Below the pieces are notes generated by a model. The model had not been told where the DNA came from and ran no database searches. It saw only the letters and a program-made list of their open reading frames with translations. The position numbers and the translations under genes are program-made. A DNA stretch of 64,000 bases, from positions 1-64,000 of the forward strand of contig NZ_SJZB01000022.1 in the NCBI RefSeq assembly GCF_004337445.1, given 5' to 3'. Of the stretch, positions 53,575 to 63,500 are shown piece after piece (position 1 is the stretch's first letter; each line of letters opens with the position of its first letter). This DNA is from Parasulfuritortus cantonensis (GTDB lineage Bacteria; Pseudomonadota; Gammaproteobacteria; Burkholderiales; Thiobacillaceae).

Positions 53575-53797
53575 GACCGCCCCGCCGACGCCGTGCCGAC
53601 CCGGCCCGGCCGGGCCACGTGGCCGTATCGAATGTGCATGGAACCCCCTTTGTGAGCGTTGCCGTGGCGACCGGCACGCCCTGGTCATGGCCTGACTCTT
53701 GGCTTGCGTCGACGCCCGATCCGGCGCCGCCCGCGTGATGATAAGAAGTGGCGCGGCGGCCGTCGAGCCGTCCGCCTGAAATCGGCGCGGACCGCGG

Positions 53798-54004
53798 TCA
53801 GTCGAACGCGGTCCCGACCGAGAAGAAGTCGCACGCCCCCTCGTCGCCGGGGCGCGTGCGCGGCAGGAGGGCCTGGTCGTCGCCGTAGGCGTCCAGGTCG
53901 CCGGCATCCGGGATCGGCATCACGTACAGGTGAACGAACGCCGCCTCGACGCCCAGCGCGCTGCTGTCGACTTCCTCGGGTTTGTAAAAGATGGTCTCTG
54001 ACAT
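53798..54004 (-). CDS. Small acidic protein, unknown function
   Basis: A 68-residue soluble acidic protein (begins MSETIFYKPEEVD) with no signal peptide, one cysteine and no recognised family. A CGGAGGTG ribosome binding site lies 6 bp before the ATG at 54004, which supports it as real. It is divergent from the PpiC gene. Confidence 0.6.
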   Translation of the reverse strand: MSETIFYKPEEVDSSALGVEAAFVHLYVMPIPDAGDLDAYGDDQALLPRTRPGDEGACDFFSVGTAFD

Positions 54005-54194
54005 GGTCGGCACCTCCGCAAGATCGTGAGCCGCCAGGCTAGGGCCGGCGCGTTTACCGGCCGTGACAACGGCCGCCGCGAGCGACACGTGCCGGCCCGA
54101 TGCGGCGGATATGCAACAGTCGCCGGCGCAGCGTGGTCATGCACGAGTAACGGCCTTGCAATATCATGCGGCTTTCCCAACCCAACGGACCGCC

Positions 54195-55046
54195 ATGCGC
54201 CTTCGTCTGCTCGCCCTGCTGGCCTTCGCCGCCACCGCCACCCCTGCCCTCGCCGCCGACAGCGACGTCATCGCCCGCATGGGCGACGTCAGCCTCAAGG
54301 TCAGCGACGCCCGCCAACTGGCCGACCGCCTGCCCGCGTCGGAACGCAACCCGCAAATCCTGGAACGCCTGATCCGCACCGAACTGGTCCGCCGCAGCGT
54401 CGCCGCCGAGGCGCGCAAGCAGGGCTTCGACCGCAAGCCCGAGGTCGCGGCACGCATGGACCAGGCGGCCGAGCAGGCGCTGGTCGGCGCCTACGTCGGC
54501 AGCATCGCCAAGCCGCCCGCGGACTACCCGCCGGACAGCCTGGTCCGCCAGGCCTACGATGCCAGCAAGGACACCTTCACCCTGCCCAAGCGCTACCAGG
54601 TGAGCCAGATCTACGTCACCGGCACCGACGCCAAGGCGAAGGCCAAGGCCGATGACCTGTACCGCCAGGCGAGCGCCCGCAACGCCGATTTCGCGGCCGT
54701 CGCCCGCAAGTCCTCGCAGCACGCCGCCAGCGCGGCACGGGGTGGCGACATGGGCTGGCTGGCCGAGAAGGACATGCTGCCCGCGGTCGCCGGCGCCGTC
54801 GCGGCATTGAAGAAGAACGAGGTGGGCAAGCCCGTGCTCGGGCCGGCCGGCTATCACATCCTGCGCGTGACCGACTCCAAGGCGCCCGAACTGCTGCCCC
54901 TCGACAAGGTCCGGCCGGCGATCGTCCAGAGCCTGCGCCTGCGCCGGGCCAAGGAGATCGAGGCGTCCTACCTGGACGGCCTCGCGGCGAAGACGCCGAT
55001 CGCCGTCGACGGCATCGGCCTGAGCGAACTGGCCAAGGGCAAGTAA
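54195..55046 (+). CDS. PpiC-type periplasmic peptidyl-prolyl isomerase
   Basis: A 283-residue secreted protein. A signal peptide (cut after ALA near residue 20) and a SurA-like N-terminal helical segment precede a parvulin domain at about residues 130-230, with QIYVTG, GGDMGWL and YHILRVTD motifs. It would help fold exported proteins. The ATG at 54195 starts the signal peptide; the longer frame upstream is not protein-like. Confidence 0.85.
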   Translation: MRLRLLALLAFAATATPALAADSDVIARMGDVSLKVSDARQLADRLPASERNPQILERLIRTELVRRSVAAEARKQGFDRKPEVAARMDQAAEQALVGAYVGSIAKPPADYPPDSLVRQAYDASKDTFTLPKRYQVSQIYVTGTDAKAKAKADDLYRQASARNADFAAVARKSSQHAASAARGGDMGWLAEKDMLPAVAGAVAALKKNEVGKPVLGPAGYHILRVTDSKAPELLPLDKVRPAIVQSLRLRRAKEIEASYLDGLAAKTPIAVDGIGLSELAKGK

Positions 55047-55116
55047 GCCGGGCGGCAACGTCCGGCCGAGGCTACGACCGGAAGCCGGCCGTAGCGCGGC
55101 TCGGGCCGCGCCGGAC

Positions 55117-55305
55117 TCAGTGGCTGTGGCAGCTGCCGCTGTCGCAGCTGTCGCCGCCCCCGCAGCAGCCGCAGCCGCCGTTGTCGGAACGGAACGGCCC
55201 GAGTTCGGGATGGCGGCGGGCGAATAGCTTGTAGAACTGCTGCACGACGACCCAGGCGAGCATGAGGATGAGGATGAGGCCGATGGTGACCAGGTAGGTG
55301 GCCAT
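55117..55305 (-). CDS. Small Cys-rich membrane protein at the end of the rnf operon
   Basis: A 62-residue protein with one membrane helix (about residues 5-22) and a C-terminal tail rich in Cys, Gly and His (GGCGCCGGGDSCDSGSCHSH). It follows rnfA by a 2-bp gap. It is not NqrM itself by sequence, but the layout (one helix, terminal cysteines, next to rnfA) recalls that iron-delivery factor, so a role in building the iron site between RnfA and RnfE is a reasonable guess. ATG 55305 fits the GGGGGA site; ATG 55311 is an alternative. Confidence 0.65.
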   Translation of the reverse strand: MATYLVTIGLILILMLAWVVVQQFYKLFARRHPELGPFRSDNGGCGCCGGGDSCDSGSCHSH

Positions 55306-55307
55306 CG

Positions 55308-55895
55308 TCATTCCCCCGCGCCCAGGCCGGCGAAGCCCATGAAGGCCAGCGACAGCATGCCGGCCAGCATCAGGGAGAGGGCCGTACCCTGGACCACGTT
55401 GGGCACCTTGGACAGGTGCAGGCGCTCGCGCAGGCCGGCCATCAGGACCAGCGCCAGGGTGAAGCCGGCACCGGCACCGGCCGCGAAGGTGATGGACTGG
55501 GCGAAGCTGTACTCGCGCGCGGTCTGGAACAGGGCGACGCCGAGCACGGCGCAGTTGGTGGTGATCAGGGGCAGGTAGATACCCAGGGCGCGGAACAGGG
55601 CCGGGCTGTATTTCTTCAGCACCATCTCGACCAGTTGCACGGCGGAGGCGATCACCACGATGTAGGAGATCAGGCGCAGGAACTCGAGGTCGAAATGCAC
55701 GACCAGCCAGTTCAGCCCGTAGGCGCACAGGCTGGCGACCAGCATCACGAAGGTGGTGGCGGCACCCATGGGGGCGGCGGTCTTCAACTGGCCGGAGACG
55801 CCCAGGAACGGGCACAGGCCGAGGAACATCGCCAGGACGAAGTTGTTCGAGAGTACGGCCGCGAGAAAGATTTGGCCTACGGAAATGTCACCCAT
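55308..55895 (-). CDS. rnfA: RnfA, ion-translocating oxidoreductase subunit
   Basis: A 195-residue six-helix inner-membrane subunit. GLCPFLG near residues 26-32 and TTNCAVLG near 112-119 carry the cysteines that, with RnfE, hold an iron-sulfur site inside the membrane. It overlaps rnfE by 8 bp and is followed by the small Cys-rich gene. Confidence 0.95.
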   Translation of the reverse strand: MGDISVGQIFLAAVLSNNFVLAMFLGLCPFLGVSGQLKTAAPMGAATTFVMLVASLCAYGLNWLVVHFDLEFLRLISYIVVIASAVQLVEMVLKKYSPALFRALGIYLPLITTNCAVLGVALFQTAREYSFAQSITFAAGAGAGFTLALVLMAGLRERLHLSKVPNVVQGTALSLMLAGMLSLAFMGFAGLGAGE

Positions 55896-56541
55896 GGACG
55901 TGTGCCTCCACCGGTTGGGCCGCGGCCGGCTTGCGCTGCTTCAGCCAGTTGAACAGGAGCAGCCAGGTGCCGAGGACGAAGAAGCCGCCCGGCGGCAGGA
56001 CCATGACCACCCAGGGCTGGAAGTCGGGGCCGAACAGCGAGACGCCGAACAGCTTGCCCGCCCCGAGTATCTCGCGCACCGAACCGAGCGCGAACAGGCC
56101 GATGGTGAACCCCAGGCCCATGCCCATGGCGTTGACCACGGTACGCAGGGGCGGGTTCTTGGAAGCGTGCGCCTCGGCGCGGCCGAGGATGATGCAGTTC
56201 ACCACGATGAGCTGGATGAAGGCGCCGAGGGCGTCGTACAGCTTGAGGCTGATGGCCTGGATCAGGTAGTCGACGATGGTCACGAAGGTGGCGATGATGA
56301 CGATGTAGGTGGCGATGCGCACCTCCTTGGGCACCACCTTGCGGATCAGCGACACCAGCAGGGTCGAGCAGACCAGCACGAAGGTCGTGGCGACGCCCAT
56401 GGACAGGGCATTGACTGCGGAAACCGACACCGCCAGGACCGGGCACATGCCCAGGACCATGACGAATACCGGGTTCTGCTTCCAGATACCCTCCATGAAC
56501 TCTTCCATGTGGGTGAGCTGCTTTTGTCCAGGGATGGCCAT
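55888..56541 (-). CDS. rnfE: RnfE, ion-translocating oxidoreductase subunit
   Basis: A 217-residue six-helix membrane protein related to RnfA. The cysteines in GMCPVLA near residue 33 and VVNCIILG near 114 are the partners of RnfA's pair. A longer final loop before the last helix marks it as RnfE rather than RnfA. It overlaps rnfG by one base. Confidence 0.94.
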   Translation of the reverse strand: MAIPGQKQLTHMEEFMEGIWKQNPVFVMVLGMCPVLAVSVSAVNALSMGVATTFVLVCSTLLVSLIRKVVPKEVRIATYIVIIATFVTIVDYLIQAISLKLYDALGAFIQLIVVNCIILGRAEAHASKNPPLRTVVNAMGMGLGFTIGLFALGSVREILGAGKLFGVSLFGPDFQPWVVMVLPPGGFFVLGTWLLLFNWLKQRKPAAAQPVEAHVHG

Positions 56542-57215
56542 CAGTTGCCCCTCAGCTTGTCCAGATTGGGCGCCAGGCGCGGCAGCAGCCGCTGGGCGCT
56601 CTCATTGATGCCCTTGCCGACCGCCTTGGAGGTCACGGTGGCGCCGGAGATGGCGTCGATCTCCCAGGGATTGCGCTTGGTACCGTGCTTGACCACCTTG
56701 ATCGCGTTGGCCAGGGCCTTGCCGTCGGCGCTCAGGCGCACGTCCAGGGCCTGGAAGTTGGCCAGGAAGGCCTGGTCGGTGTAGATCTTGTCGCCGATAC
56801 CCGGGGTCTCGCGCATGGACACCACGCCCAGCCCCGAGATCGCCTGCGTGGCCGGGTCATAGGCGTAGAGCACCCGCACGACGTCGGCGTAGCCGGTGGC
56901 GGCGCCTTCGGCGGCAATGCCCTTGAGGGCGCCGGCCTGGTCATAGGCGGCATAGAACTCGACCGCGCCGGTCGGCGTCTGCGGCCCGGCCGGGGCGATG
57001 CCGTCCGCGGTGGCGACGAATTCCTTCATGCTGGCGGCGCCCGGCACCACCTTGAACACGGCCCGCTCGAGGGCGATGCGCTTGTTCGCGGTCACCGCGT
57101 TCAGGGTGCCGTGGTAGGTGGACACGATGAGCACCCCGCACAGGGTGGCCACCAGGCCGAGGGTGGCGATCATCACGCGGCCGGGAGTGACGGCCATGGC
57201 AGTGGCGTCGTTCAT
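56541..57215 (-). CDS. rnfG: RnfG, covalent FMN subunit
   Basis: A 224-residue protein with an N-terminal membrane helix and a periplasmic flavin domain. The flavinylation motif SGATVT at 190-195 makes Thr195 the covalent FMN site. It overlaps rnfD by four bases (ATGA) once the rnfD frame is repaired. Confidence 0.95.
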   Translation of the reverse strand: MNDATAMAVTPGRVMIATLGLVATLCGVLIVSTYHGTLNAVTANKRIALERAVFKVVPGAASMKEFVATADGIAPAGPQTPTGAVEFYAAYDQAGALKGIAAEGAATGYADVVRVLYAYDPATQAISGLGVVSMRETPGIGDKIYTDQAFLANFQALDVRLSADGKALANAIKVVKHGTKRNPWEIDAISGATVTSKAVGKGINESAQRLLPRLAPNLDKLRGN

Positions 57216-58257
57216 GCCTGGTCCCTCCGTGCGCCGAATACCTTGGGCTGGGTGTACTGGTCGATCAGCGGCGCCAGGGCGTTGCCGATCAGGATGGCGT
57301 ACATGACCCTTCGGTGAGGCCGCCGAAATAGCGGATCATCACCGTGACCACGCCGATCAGGCCCCCGTATATCCACACCCCCTTGGGCGTCACCGGCGAG
57401 GTGGCCATGTCGGTGGCCATGAAGACCGCGCCCAGCATGAGACCGCCGGACAGGAGCACGAAGAACGGGTCGGGGTAGCGCTGCGGGCCGAACAGGTGGA
57501 AGGCCCAGGCGGTCAGCGCGGCGGCGCCCAGGACGGCCACCGGGATGCGCCAGTCCATGAACTTGCGCGCGGCGAGGTACAGGCCGCAGACCAGGATCAG
57601 GAGCGCCGAGGTCTCACCGGCCGAGGCGGTCACCGCGCCGGTCAGGAAATCGCTCGGCGCGGCGAGCACGTTCTCGAATTTCCAGCGCGCCATCGGCGTG
57701 GCGCCGGTAAAGCCGTCGACCGCCGCCTTGGCCCAGGCCGAGATGTCCGGCGGGGTCATCAGGGGCAGGGTGAACGTGGTCGGGATGAAGCTGGTGAAAC
57801 GTCCCGGGGCGTAGGCCGGCACCCAGGTGGTGATGGAGACCGGGAAGGCGGCCTGGACGAAGGCGCGCCCGACCAGGGCCGGGTTGAACACGTTGTGGCC
57901 GAGGCCGCCGAATAGGGCCTTGCCAAGGGCGATGGCCGCGATGCCGGCGACCGCACCCATCCAGAGCGGGAAGGACGGCGGCAGGGTGAGCGCCAGAAGC
58001 AGCCCGGTGATGGTGGCGCTCCAGTCCGACAGGGTGCTGGCGGTGCCGGACAGGCGGTTGACCGCCCGTTCGGTGAGCAGACAGGCCAGGGTGACGGTGG
58101 CCATCAGGGCCAGGGCCGAGAGGCCGTACTGCCAGACCGAGAAGGCGGCGATGGGAAGCAATGCCAGCACCACGTGCAGCATGATCTTCTCGACGCCGAC
58201 CGGGCGCCGGACGTGCGGCGCGGCACGCAATTCAATGCGGGAGGGTTTGCCAATCAT
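57212..58257 (-). CDS. rnfD: RnfD, frameshifted near the C-terminus in this sequence
   Basis: A membrane subunit with a covalent FMN on a periplasmic loop (TGATP with Thr187). The reading frame ends early after GGLTEG. The expected tail (MYAILIGNALAPLIDQY onward) continues in another frame down to 57212, where it overlaps rnfG. Adding one G to the GGG run at 57307-57309 restores EGVMYAIL. The span of 1046 bp is one base short. The repaired protein has 348 residues, a normal length. A sequencing error is likely. Confidence 0.9.
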
Positions 58258-58263
58258 GTTGTG

Positions 58264-58917
58264 TCAGGCGTAGGCGACGGATTGTTGGGTACGCGGCGAT
58301 GGCGTCGGCAGGCCGGCTTCGTCGTGCGCGATCCAGGCCCGCAGGACCCGGTCCAGTTCGCGCGGCGTCAGGCGGCGGCCGGCCGGCTCGGCCAGACGTT
58401 CGACGAGTTTACGACAGCAGGAGAAGAAACGGCCATATTCGGGATCGTGCTCGCTGCGCGCCAGATAGCCGCAGTCGCCGGAACCGAGCGCATAGGCGGC
58501 GGCGGCCACCCGGCCGTCGTAGATGAAGTACAACTCGGGGAAATGGAAGTGCAGGTACTTCGAGGCGACCGAGCGGGCCTGGTCGGCGGGCATGTCCGCG
58601 AACACGTCCATGACCCGCTTGTGCATCTCGAACATGAGCGCGGGATCGATCCGCTCGGCGGTGGCGATGCCGGCGAACCAGCGGTCGACGCCGGACTGGC
58701 CCAGGCGGTGGGCGGCGAACTCCGGCGAGAAACCGGGCACCTCGACGCCGCGCTCGGCGCAGACGCGCACGATCATGCGCAGCTTGTCGGCGACGATCTC
58801 GTCCTGGAAGTGGGTCCGGTGCATGAAGCACAACTCGTAGAGGGCGCGCGTACGCGGGTCGAGCACGGACTCGGCCAGGACGTCGGCGATGAACTCGCGG
58901 GTGATTTCGCTTTTCAT
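58264..58917 (-). CDS. Uncharacterised soluble protein inside the rnf operon
   Basis: A 217-residue soluble protein, mostly alpha-helical, with no signal peptide, no membrane segment and no recognised domain. It contains several cysteines (C30, C53, C148, and a CC pair near 166). It lies between rnfC (26 bp) and rnfD (6 bp) on the same strand, so it is cotranscribed with them. Its position suggests a helper or regulator of the Rnf complex, which is inference. Confidence 0.75.
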   Translation of the reverse strand: MKSEITREFIADVLAESVLDPRTRALYELCFMHRTHFQDEIVADKLRMIVRVCAERGVEVPGFSPEFAAHRLGQSGVDRWFAGIATAERIDPALMFEMHKRVMDVFADMPADQARSVASKYLHFHFPELYFIYDGRVAAAAYALGSGDCGYLARSEHDPEYGRFFSCCRKLVERLAEPAGRRLTPRELDRVLRAWIAHDEAGLPTPSPRTQQSVAYA

Positions 58918-58943
58918 GATGGACGGGGAAGTGGGGTTGGAAC

Positions 58944-60404
58944 CTAGCCCTTGGTCTCGGGGACCGGGTGACGCCGGCCGCCGGTCTTGCGTTCTTCGCC
59001 TTCGGCATGGCCGAAGTCGAAACGCTCGCCGCTTTCGTGGATCTCGATCTTGGCCTTGGCGATCTCGGCACGCTGGCGCAGGACGCTCTTGGCGGCACGG
59101 AATTGCTGTACCAGGGGGATGTTGGACGGGCACACGTAGGTGCAGCAACCGCATTCGAAGCAGTCGCCCAGATGGTAACGGCTGCCCATCAGTTCGTATT
59201 CGGAACTGCCGGCCAGGAGGCCGAGCATGGACGGGTTCAGGCCCATCGGACAGGCCTGCACGCATTCGCCGCACTTGATGCAGGCATAGCTGCTGCGGTC
59301 GCTCTCCGCCTTCACGGCGCGACGATCGAACACCAGGATGCCGGAAACGCCCTTGGTGATCGGGACGTCCAGCGAGGCGATGGCCTGGCCCATCATGGGC
59401 CCGCCGAGGATGATCTCGCGTTCGCTGACGTCTTCGGCACCGGCCCATTCGAGCACGTGGCGCAACGGGGTGCCGATGGGCACCCAGTAGTCGCCCGGCC
59501 GTTTGATGCCGGGCCCGGTCAGCGTGACCGCGCGTTCGGTAAGTCCCTGGCCGAGGGGGAGGAGCCTGCCCAACAAGGCCAACGTACCGACGTTGTTGAC
59601 CACTACGCCGACTTCGGAGGGCAGGCCACCGGCCGGGACTTCCAGGCCCAGAGCGGACTTGATGAGCATCTTCTCCGCACCCTGGGGATATTTCGTTTCC
59701 ACCGCCGCGACGGCGATGCTGCCGTCGGCGGGCAGCGCGGCGCGGACCGCCTCGACGGCGTCCGGCTTGTTGTCCTCGATACCGATCACGGCCTTCTCGG
59801 CGCCGACCGCGCGCATGGCGTAGCGGATGCCCAGCATGAGGTCGTCGGTGCGCTCGAGCATGACCCGGTGGTCGCAGGTGAGGTAGGGCTCGCATTCGCA
59901 GCCGTTCACCACCAGGGTGTGGATCTTGCGTCCCTTGGGCACCGTCAGCTTGGCGTGGCTGGGGAAGGCGGCGCCGCCCAGGCCGACCATGCCGGAGTCC
60001 TGGACGGCCTGGATGATCTCCTGGGCCGACAGGGCGTCCATGTCGCGCGGCGTACCCCAGCGTACCTCCTGGGTCGACGCCTCGTAGGTGCGGATGACGA
60101 TGCTTTCGGTCCACGGACCGCGTGCCGACGGCCGCAGCTCGATGGCCTCCACCACGCCGTCCACGGGGGCATGGATGGGCACCGAGAGGAACCCCTCGGC
60201 GCGCGCGATGAGTTGTCCGCGAACGACCTCCTGGCCCACCGCGACGATGGGCACCGCCGGCTTGCCGATGTGCTGCGCGAGGGGGAGGATCATGCGCGGC
60301 GCAAACGGCAACCGACGGAGCGGCGTGCCAGCAGTGCTCTTGTTGCTCGCGGGGTGTACCCCACGGGCGAAAGTCTTGCGCCTAAAGATAGAAAGAAGGC
60401 TCAT
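58944..60404 (-). CDS. rnfC: RnfC, NADH-binding iron-sulfur subunit
   Basis: A 486-residue peripheral subunit that oxidises or reduces NAD(H) and holds FMN and two 4Fe-4S clusters. FMN/NADH-binding segments GLGGAAFPSH and NGCECEPY are present, and the cluster motifs are CIKCGECVQACP and CFECGCCTYVCP near the C-terminus. The start at ATG 60404 (MSLLSIF) matches the usual RnfC beginning; the frame is open to 60488. It is the first rnf gene here. No rnfB is found in the window. Confidence 0.94.
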   Translation of the reverse strand: MSLLSIFRRKTFARGVHPASNKSTAGTPLRRLPFAPRMILPLAQHIGKPAVPIVAVGQEVVRGQLIARAEGFLSVPIHAPVDGVVEAIELRPSARGPWTESIVIRTYEASTQEVRWGTPRDMDALSAQEIIQAVQDSGMVGLGGAAFPSHAKLTVPKGRKIHTLVVNGCECEPYLTCDHRVMLERTDDLMLGIRYAMRAVGAEKAVIGIEDNKPDAVEAVRAALPADGSIAVAAVETKYPQGAEKMLIKSALGLEVPAGGLPSEVGVVVNNVGTLALLGRLLPLGQGLTERAVTLTGPGIKRPGDYWVPIGTPLRHVLEWAGAEDVSEREIILGGPMMGQAIASLDVPITKGVSGILVFDRRAVKAESDRSSYACIKCGECVQACPMGLNPSMLGLLAGSSEYELMGSRYHLGDCFECGCCTYVCPSNIPLVQQFRAAKSVLRQRAEIAKAKIEIHESGERFDFGHAEGEERKTGGRRHPVPETKG

Positions 60405-60517
60405 CTTCAGTTCCGCGAACGGTGAAACGTGAAGGGAGCGCCGCACGGGTCCGGGCGTATCGAAAACCCCTGCGGCGACCTCATTCACTTTTCAAGTTCC
60501 AGGTTTCACACGTTCGA

Positions 60518-63500
60518 TCAGTTGAACTTCGCGGCGCGGGCGATCAGCTTGTCGATGCCCGGTTCGCTCATGTTCCACGGCGTGCCCGGATGGATGCAGC
60601 TCGCCGTGCACTTCTCGGCCGCCTTCACCAGGTTGGCGTAGGTGGTGCCCTGGGCGTTGAGCACAACGGCCTGCTTCTGGTCGTTGTACTGGAAGGCCTT
60701 CGGTGCCAGGTTGGTACATTCGTCGCAGGCCGTGCATTCCGGGCTGTCGATCCACACCGCCTCGTAGCCGTCGGCCGTGGCGGCCGGCTTGGCCGGGGCC
60801 GCCGCAGCGGCGGCCGCGGGGGCGGCAACCGTGTCCATGGCCACGCCGCCACCGAAGGCGGCCAGGCTCGCGGACAGCTTCTGGACCAGTTCGGCGCGGG
60901 CCTTGTCGGCGATCGCCTGTTCGTCCACCGCCTCGCGGTTCAGACCGGCCAGATCCTTCAACTGCTGCCAGAAGGCCTGCCGCTCCTCGCACGACTTGAC
61001 CAACTCCTGGGACACCAGGACGCGCATCAGACGGTTCTTCTTGTCGACCGCCCAGATGTACGGGAACTTGCCTTCGCGGTCGTCCTCGGCCATGGCCAGG
61101 AAGTCGGACAGCAGGACCATGTCGGCGTTCCAGGTCTCCTGGGGCGCCTTCTTGAACTGCTTGGCGAAGCGGCCTTCGGTCAGGGCGAAGTCGGCGAAGG
61201 TGAAGGGCAGGACCATCTTCTGCTCATTGCCTTCGGCGTCCTTGTAGACCAGGGTGTACTCGGGCCAGTCGGTGTCCATGGCCGGGTTGCCTTCCAGGGA
61301 CACGCACTCGCTGAAGGTGGTGCCGAGGTCGGGGTCGTACTTGAACAGCGGGTAGGCGCGCGATTCCACGGCCAGCTTGGACTGCTCGGTGGCGCGGTCG
61401 TCGCCGACACCGTGCTCGACCGGGCAGACGGCGTAGATGTTGAACATCGCAGGACGCGAGCTGTTCAGGCCCTCGATGTAGCCTTCGATCAGGTGGGTCG
61501 GGCTGGAGATCGCGCTCTGCAGGATGTAGCTGGTGCGGTGCGCCATGCCGATGACGCTGATCTCCTTGCGCACTTCCTGCTTGCCCTTGATCGCCTTGCC
61601 GTAGGGCGACATGTCGGCGACCTGGCCGACGAAGGTGGAGGTGCAGGCCTGGCCGCCGGTGTTGGAGTAGACCTGGGTGTCGACCACCATGATCTTCACC
61701 GGCTTGCCGGTCATCAGGGCACGCGACAGGTTCTGGAAGCCGATGTCGTACATGGCGCCGTCACCGCCCACGGCCACGACCGGCGGGCAAAGCTTGAATT
61801 CCTCGTCGCTGAAGCCTTCCCAGGTGAAGTGGGTGAAGAAGGCATCATGCTCGAGCGGGTTGTAGCCGCCGTTCAGTTCGATCTCCGCCATGCGCACGGC
61901 CTTGAAGCCTTCCGCCATCTTGACCATGTGGCCCTCGAACAGGCCCAGGGCCACGGACGGGGAATCCTGGAACAGGTGCGAGGTGAACGGGAACGGATAC
62001 GGGTTGTAGGGATAGGTGGACGCCCACACCGAGGTGCAACCGGTGGAGTTGGCGATACCCATCTCGGCGCGGCCGCGCTTGGTCGGGCCCTCGACATAGC
62101 GCCAGCGCAGGTCCTTCAGCTTTTCCAGGAGCTGGGTGGCCCACTGCAGCCACTGCGGATCGATGGGCTGGCCGGCCTTGTTCTCCATGAGGCGACCGGA
62201 CAGGTTGGCCAGGGTCAGGTCCTGGCCCTTGGCCGCCTCGACCGCGGCCTTGACGGCCTTGCTGTCGGTGAAGTCGACCGACTCGGTCAGCTTCATGCGG
62301 ATGTGCTTCTCCAAGCCCATGATCAGGCCGTCGATCTTGGCGACGAACTGCTCGACACGCGGCTGCATCAGGGCGGTCACCGTGGCGGTGAACAGGTGGA
62401 TGGCGGTCTTCTCGCCGCAACCCAGGCAGGCGCCGTCGCCGCAGGCCATGGAACCGTAGTTCTTCTTGTCCAGCAGCAGGGTTTCCAGGGCGCCGATCTT
62501 CTCGTCCAGGCTGTCGATGCGGCTGTACTTCTGCGGCGTGGTGGGCAGGTCGAGCCAGAACTTCCAGTCCTTGCGCAGGCCGTCGATGGATTCCGAGGTC
62601 TGGGTGACCATCTTCAGGGCATCGTCGTCGCAGACGTCGACGCAGATCGCGCAACCCTTGCAGGTGTACGGGTTGACCGTGATGGAGAACAGGCCGCCGC
62701 TGCCGGCGCCCTTCTTCTCGCGGTTGGTCCAGTAGGGCTTGGTGGTGGCGAACTTGAAGCCGCCGATGCCGCTCCGCAGGAGGTCGAACTCGGCCGCCAG
62801 GCGCTCGCGTTCCTCGCCCTGGGCGGGATCCTCGGCCAGGGTGTTGTCGATGGCCTTTTCGAACAGCGCGCGGACGTCCAGGCCGTCCTTGTCGAGCATG
62901 CCGCGCAGCTTCTTCTCGATGGTCCGGCTGGCCTTGCGCAGGAAGCGGGTCGGGCGGCCGCCCATTTCGATGTCGGTGATCGCGGTATTGAGCACCTCGG
63001 CGACGTCGGTCACCAAGCCGGGGATGGCGGAGTCCGGGCACTGCGTGTAGCAGTTGCCGCAGGCGGTGCAGTTCTCGGCGATCCACTCCGGATGTTCGAA
63101 GCGAATCTGGGTCATGTCGCGGAACACGCCGGTGACGGCCGGGATCACGGCCATGCCCATGAACGGATCGACCAGGTTGTCGGAGCCCTTGCCGGTGGCG
63201 TAGAAGCTGCCGGTGGCCTGCCAGAAGCGGTGGATGTCGGCGGCGCTGCCGTCACCTTCCGGCTGCTCCTTGAGCATCATCGGGATGGCGATCTCGCTCT
63301 TCAGAGCGGCCTGGCGGGCACCCACCTGCATGACCTCGGCGGGCAGTTCCTTGAGTTCCTCGTAGCCGCGCTTGACCACGCGCAGGTTGTCCTCGACGAC
63401 GCGCTTGCCCTTCTTGCCGAACTTGTCGTTGAGCTGGTTCTCGATCGCCTTGAACAGGGTCTCCTCGGTCAGGCCGGCACGGTCCTTGATGTCCGAGGCA

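Noticed and set aside
60429-60517. Gene or terminator between rnfC and the oxidoreductase
   Set aside because: Only a short gap with no clear hairpin and no convincing reading frame; probably a leader or a weak promoter region.
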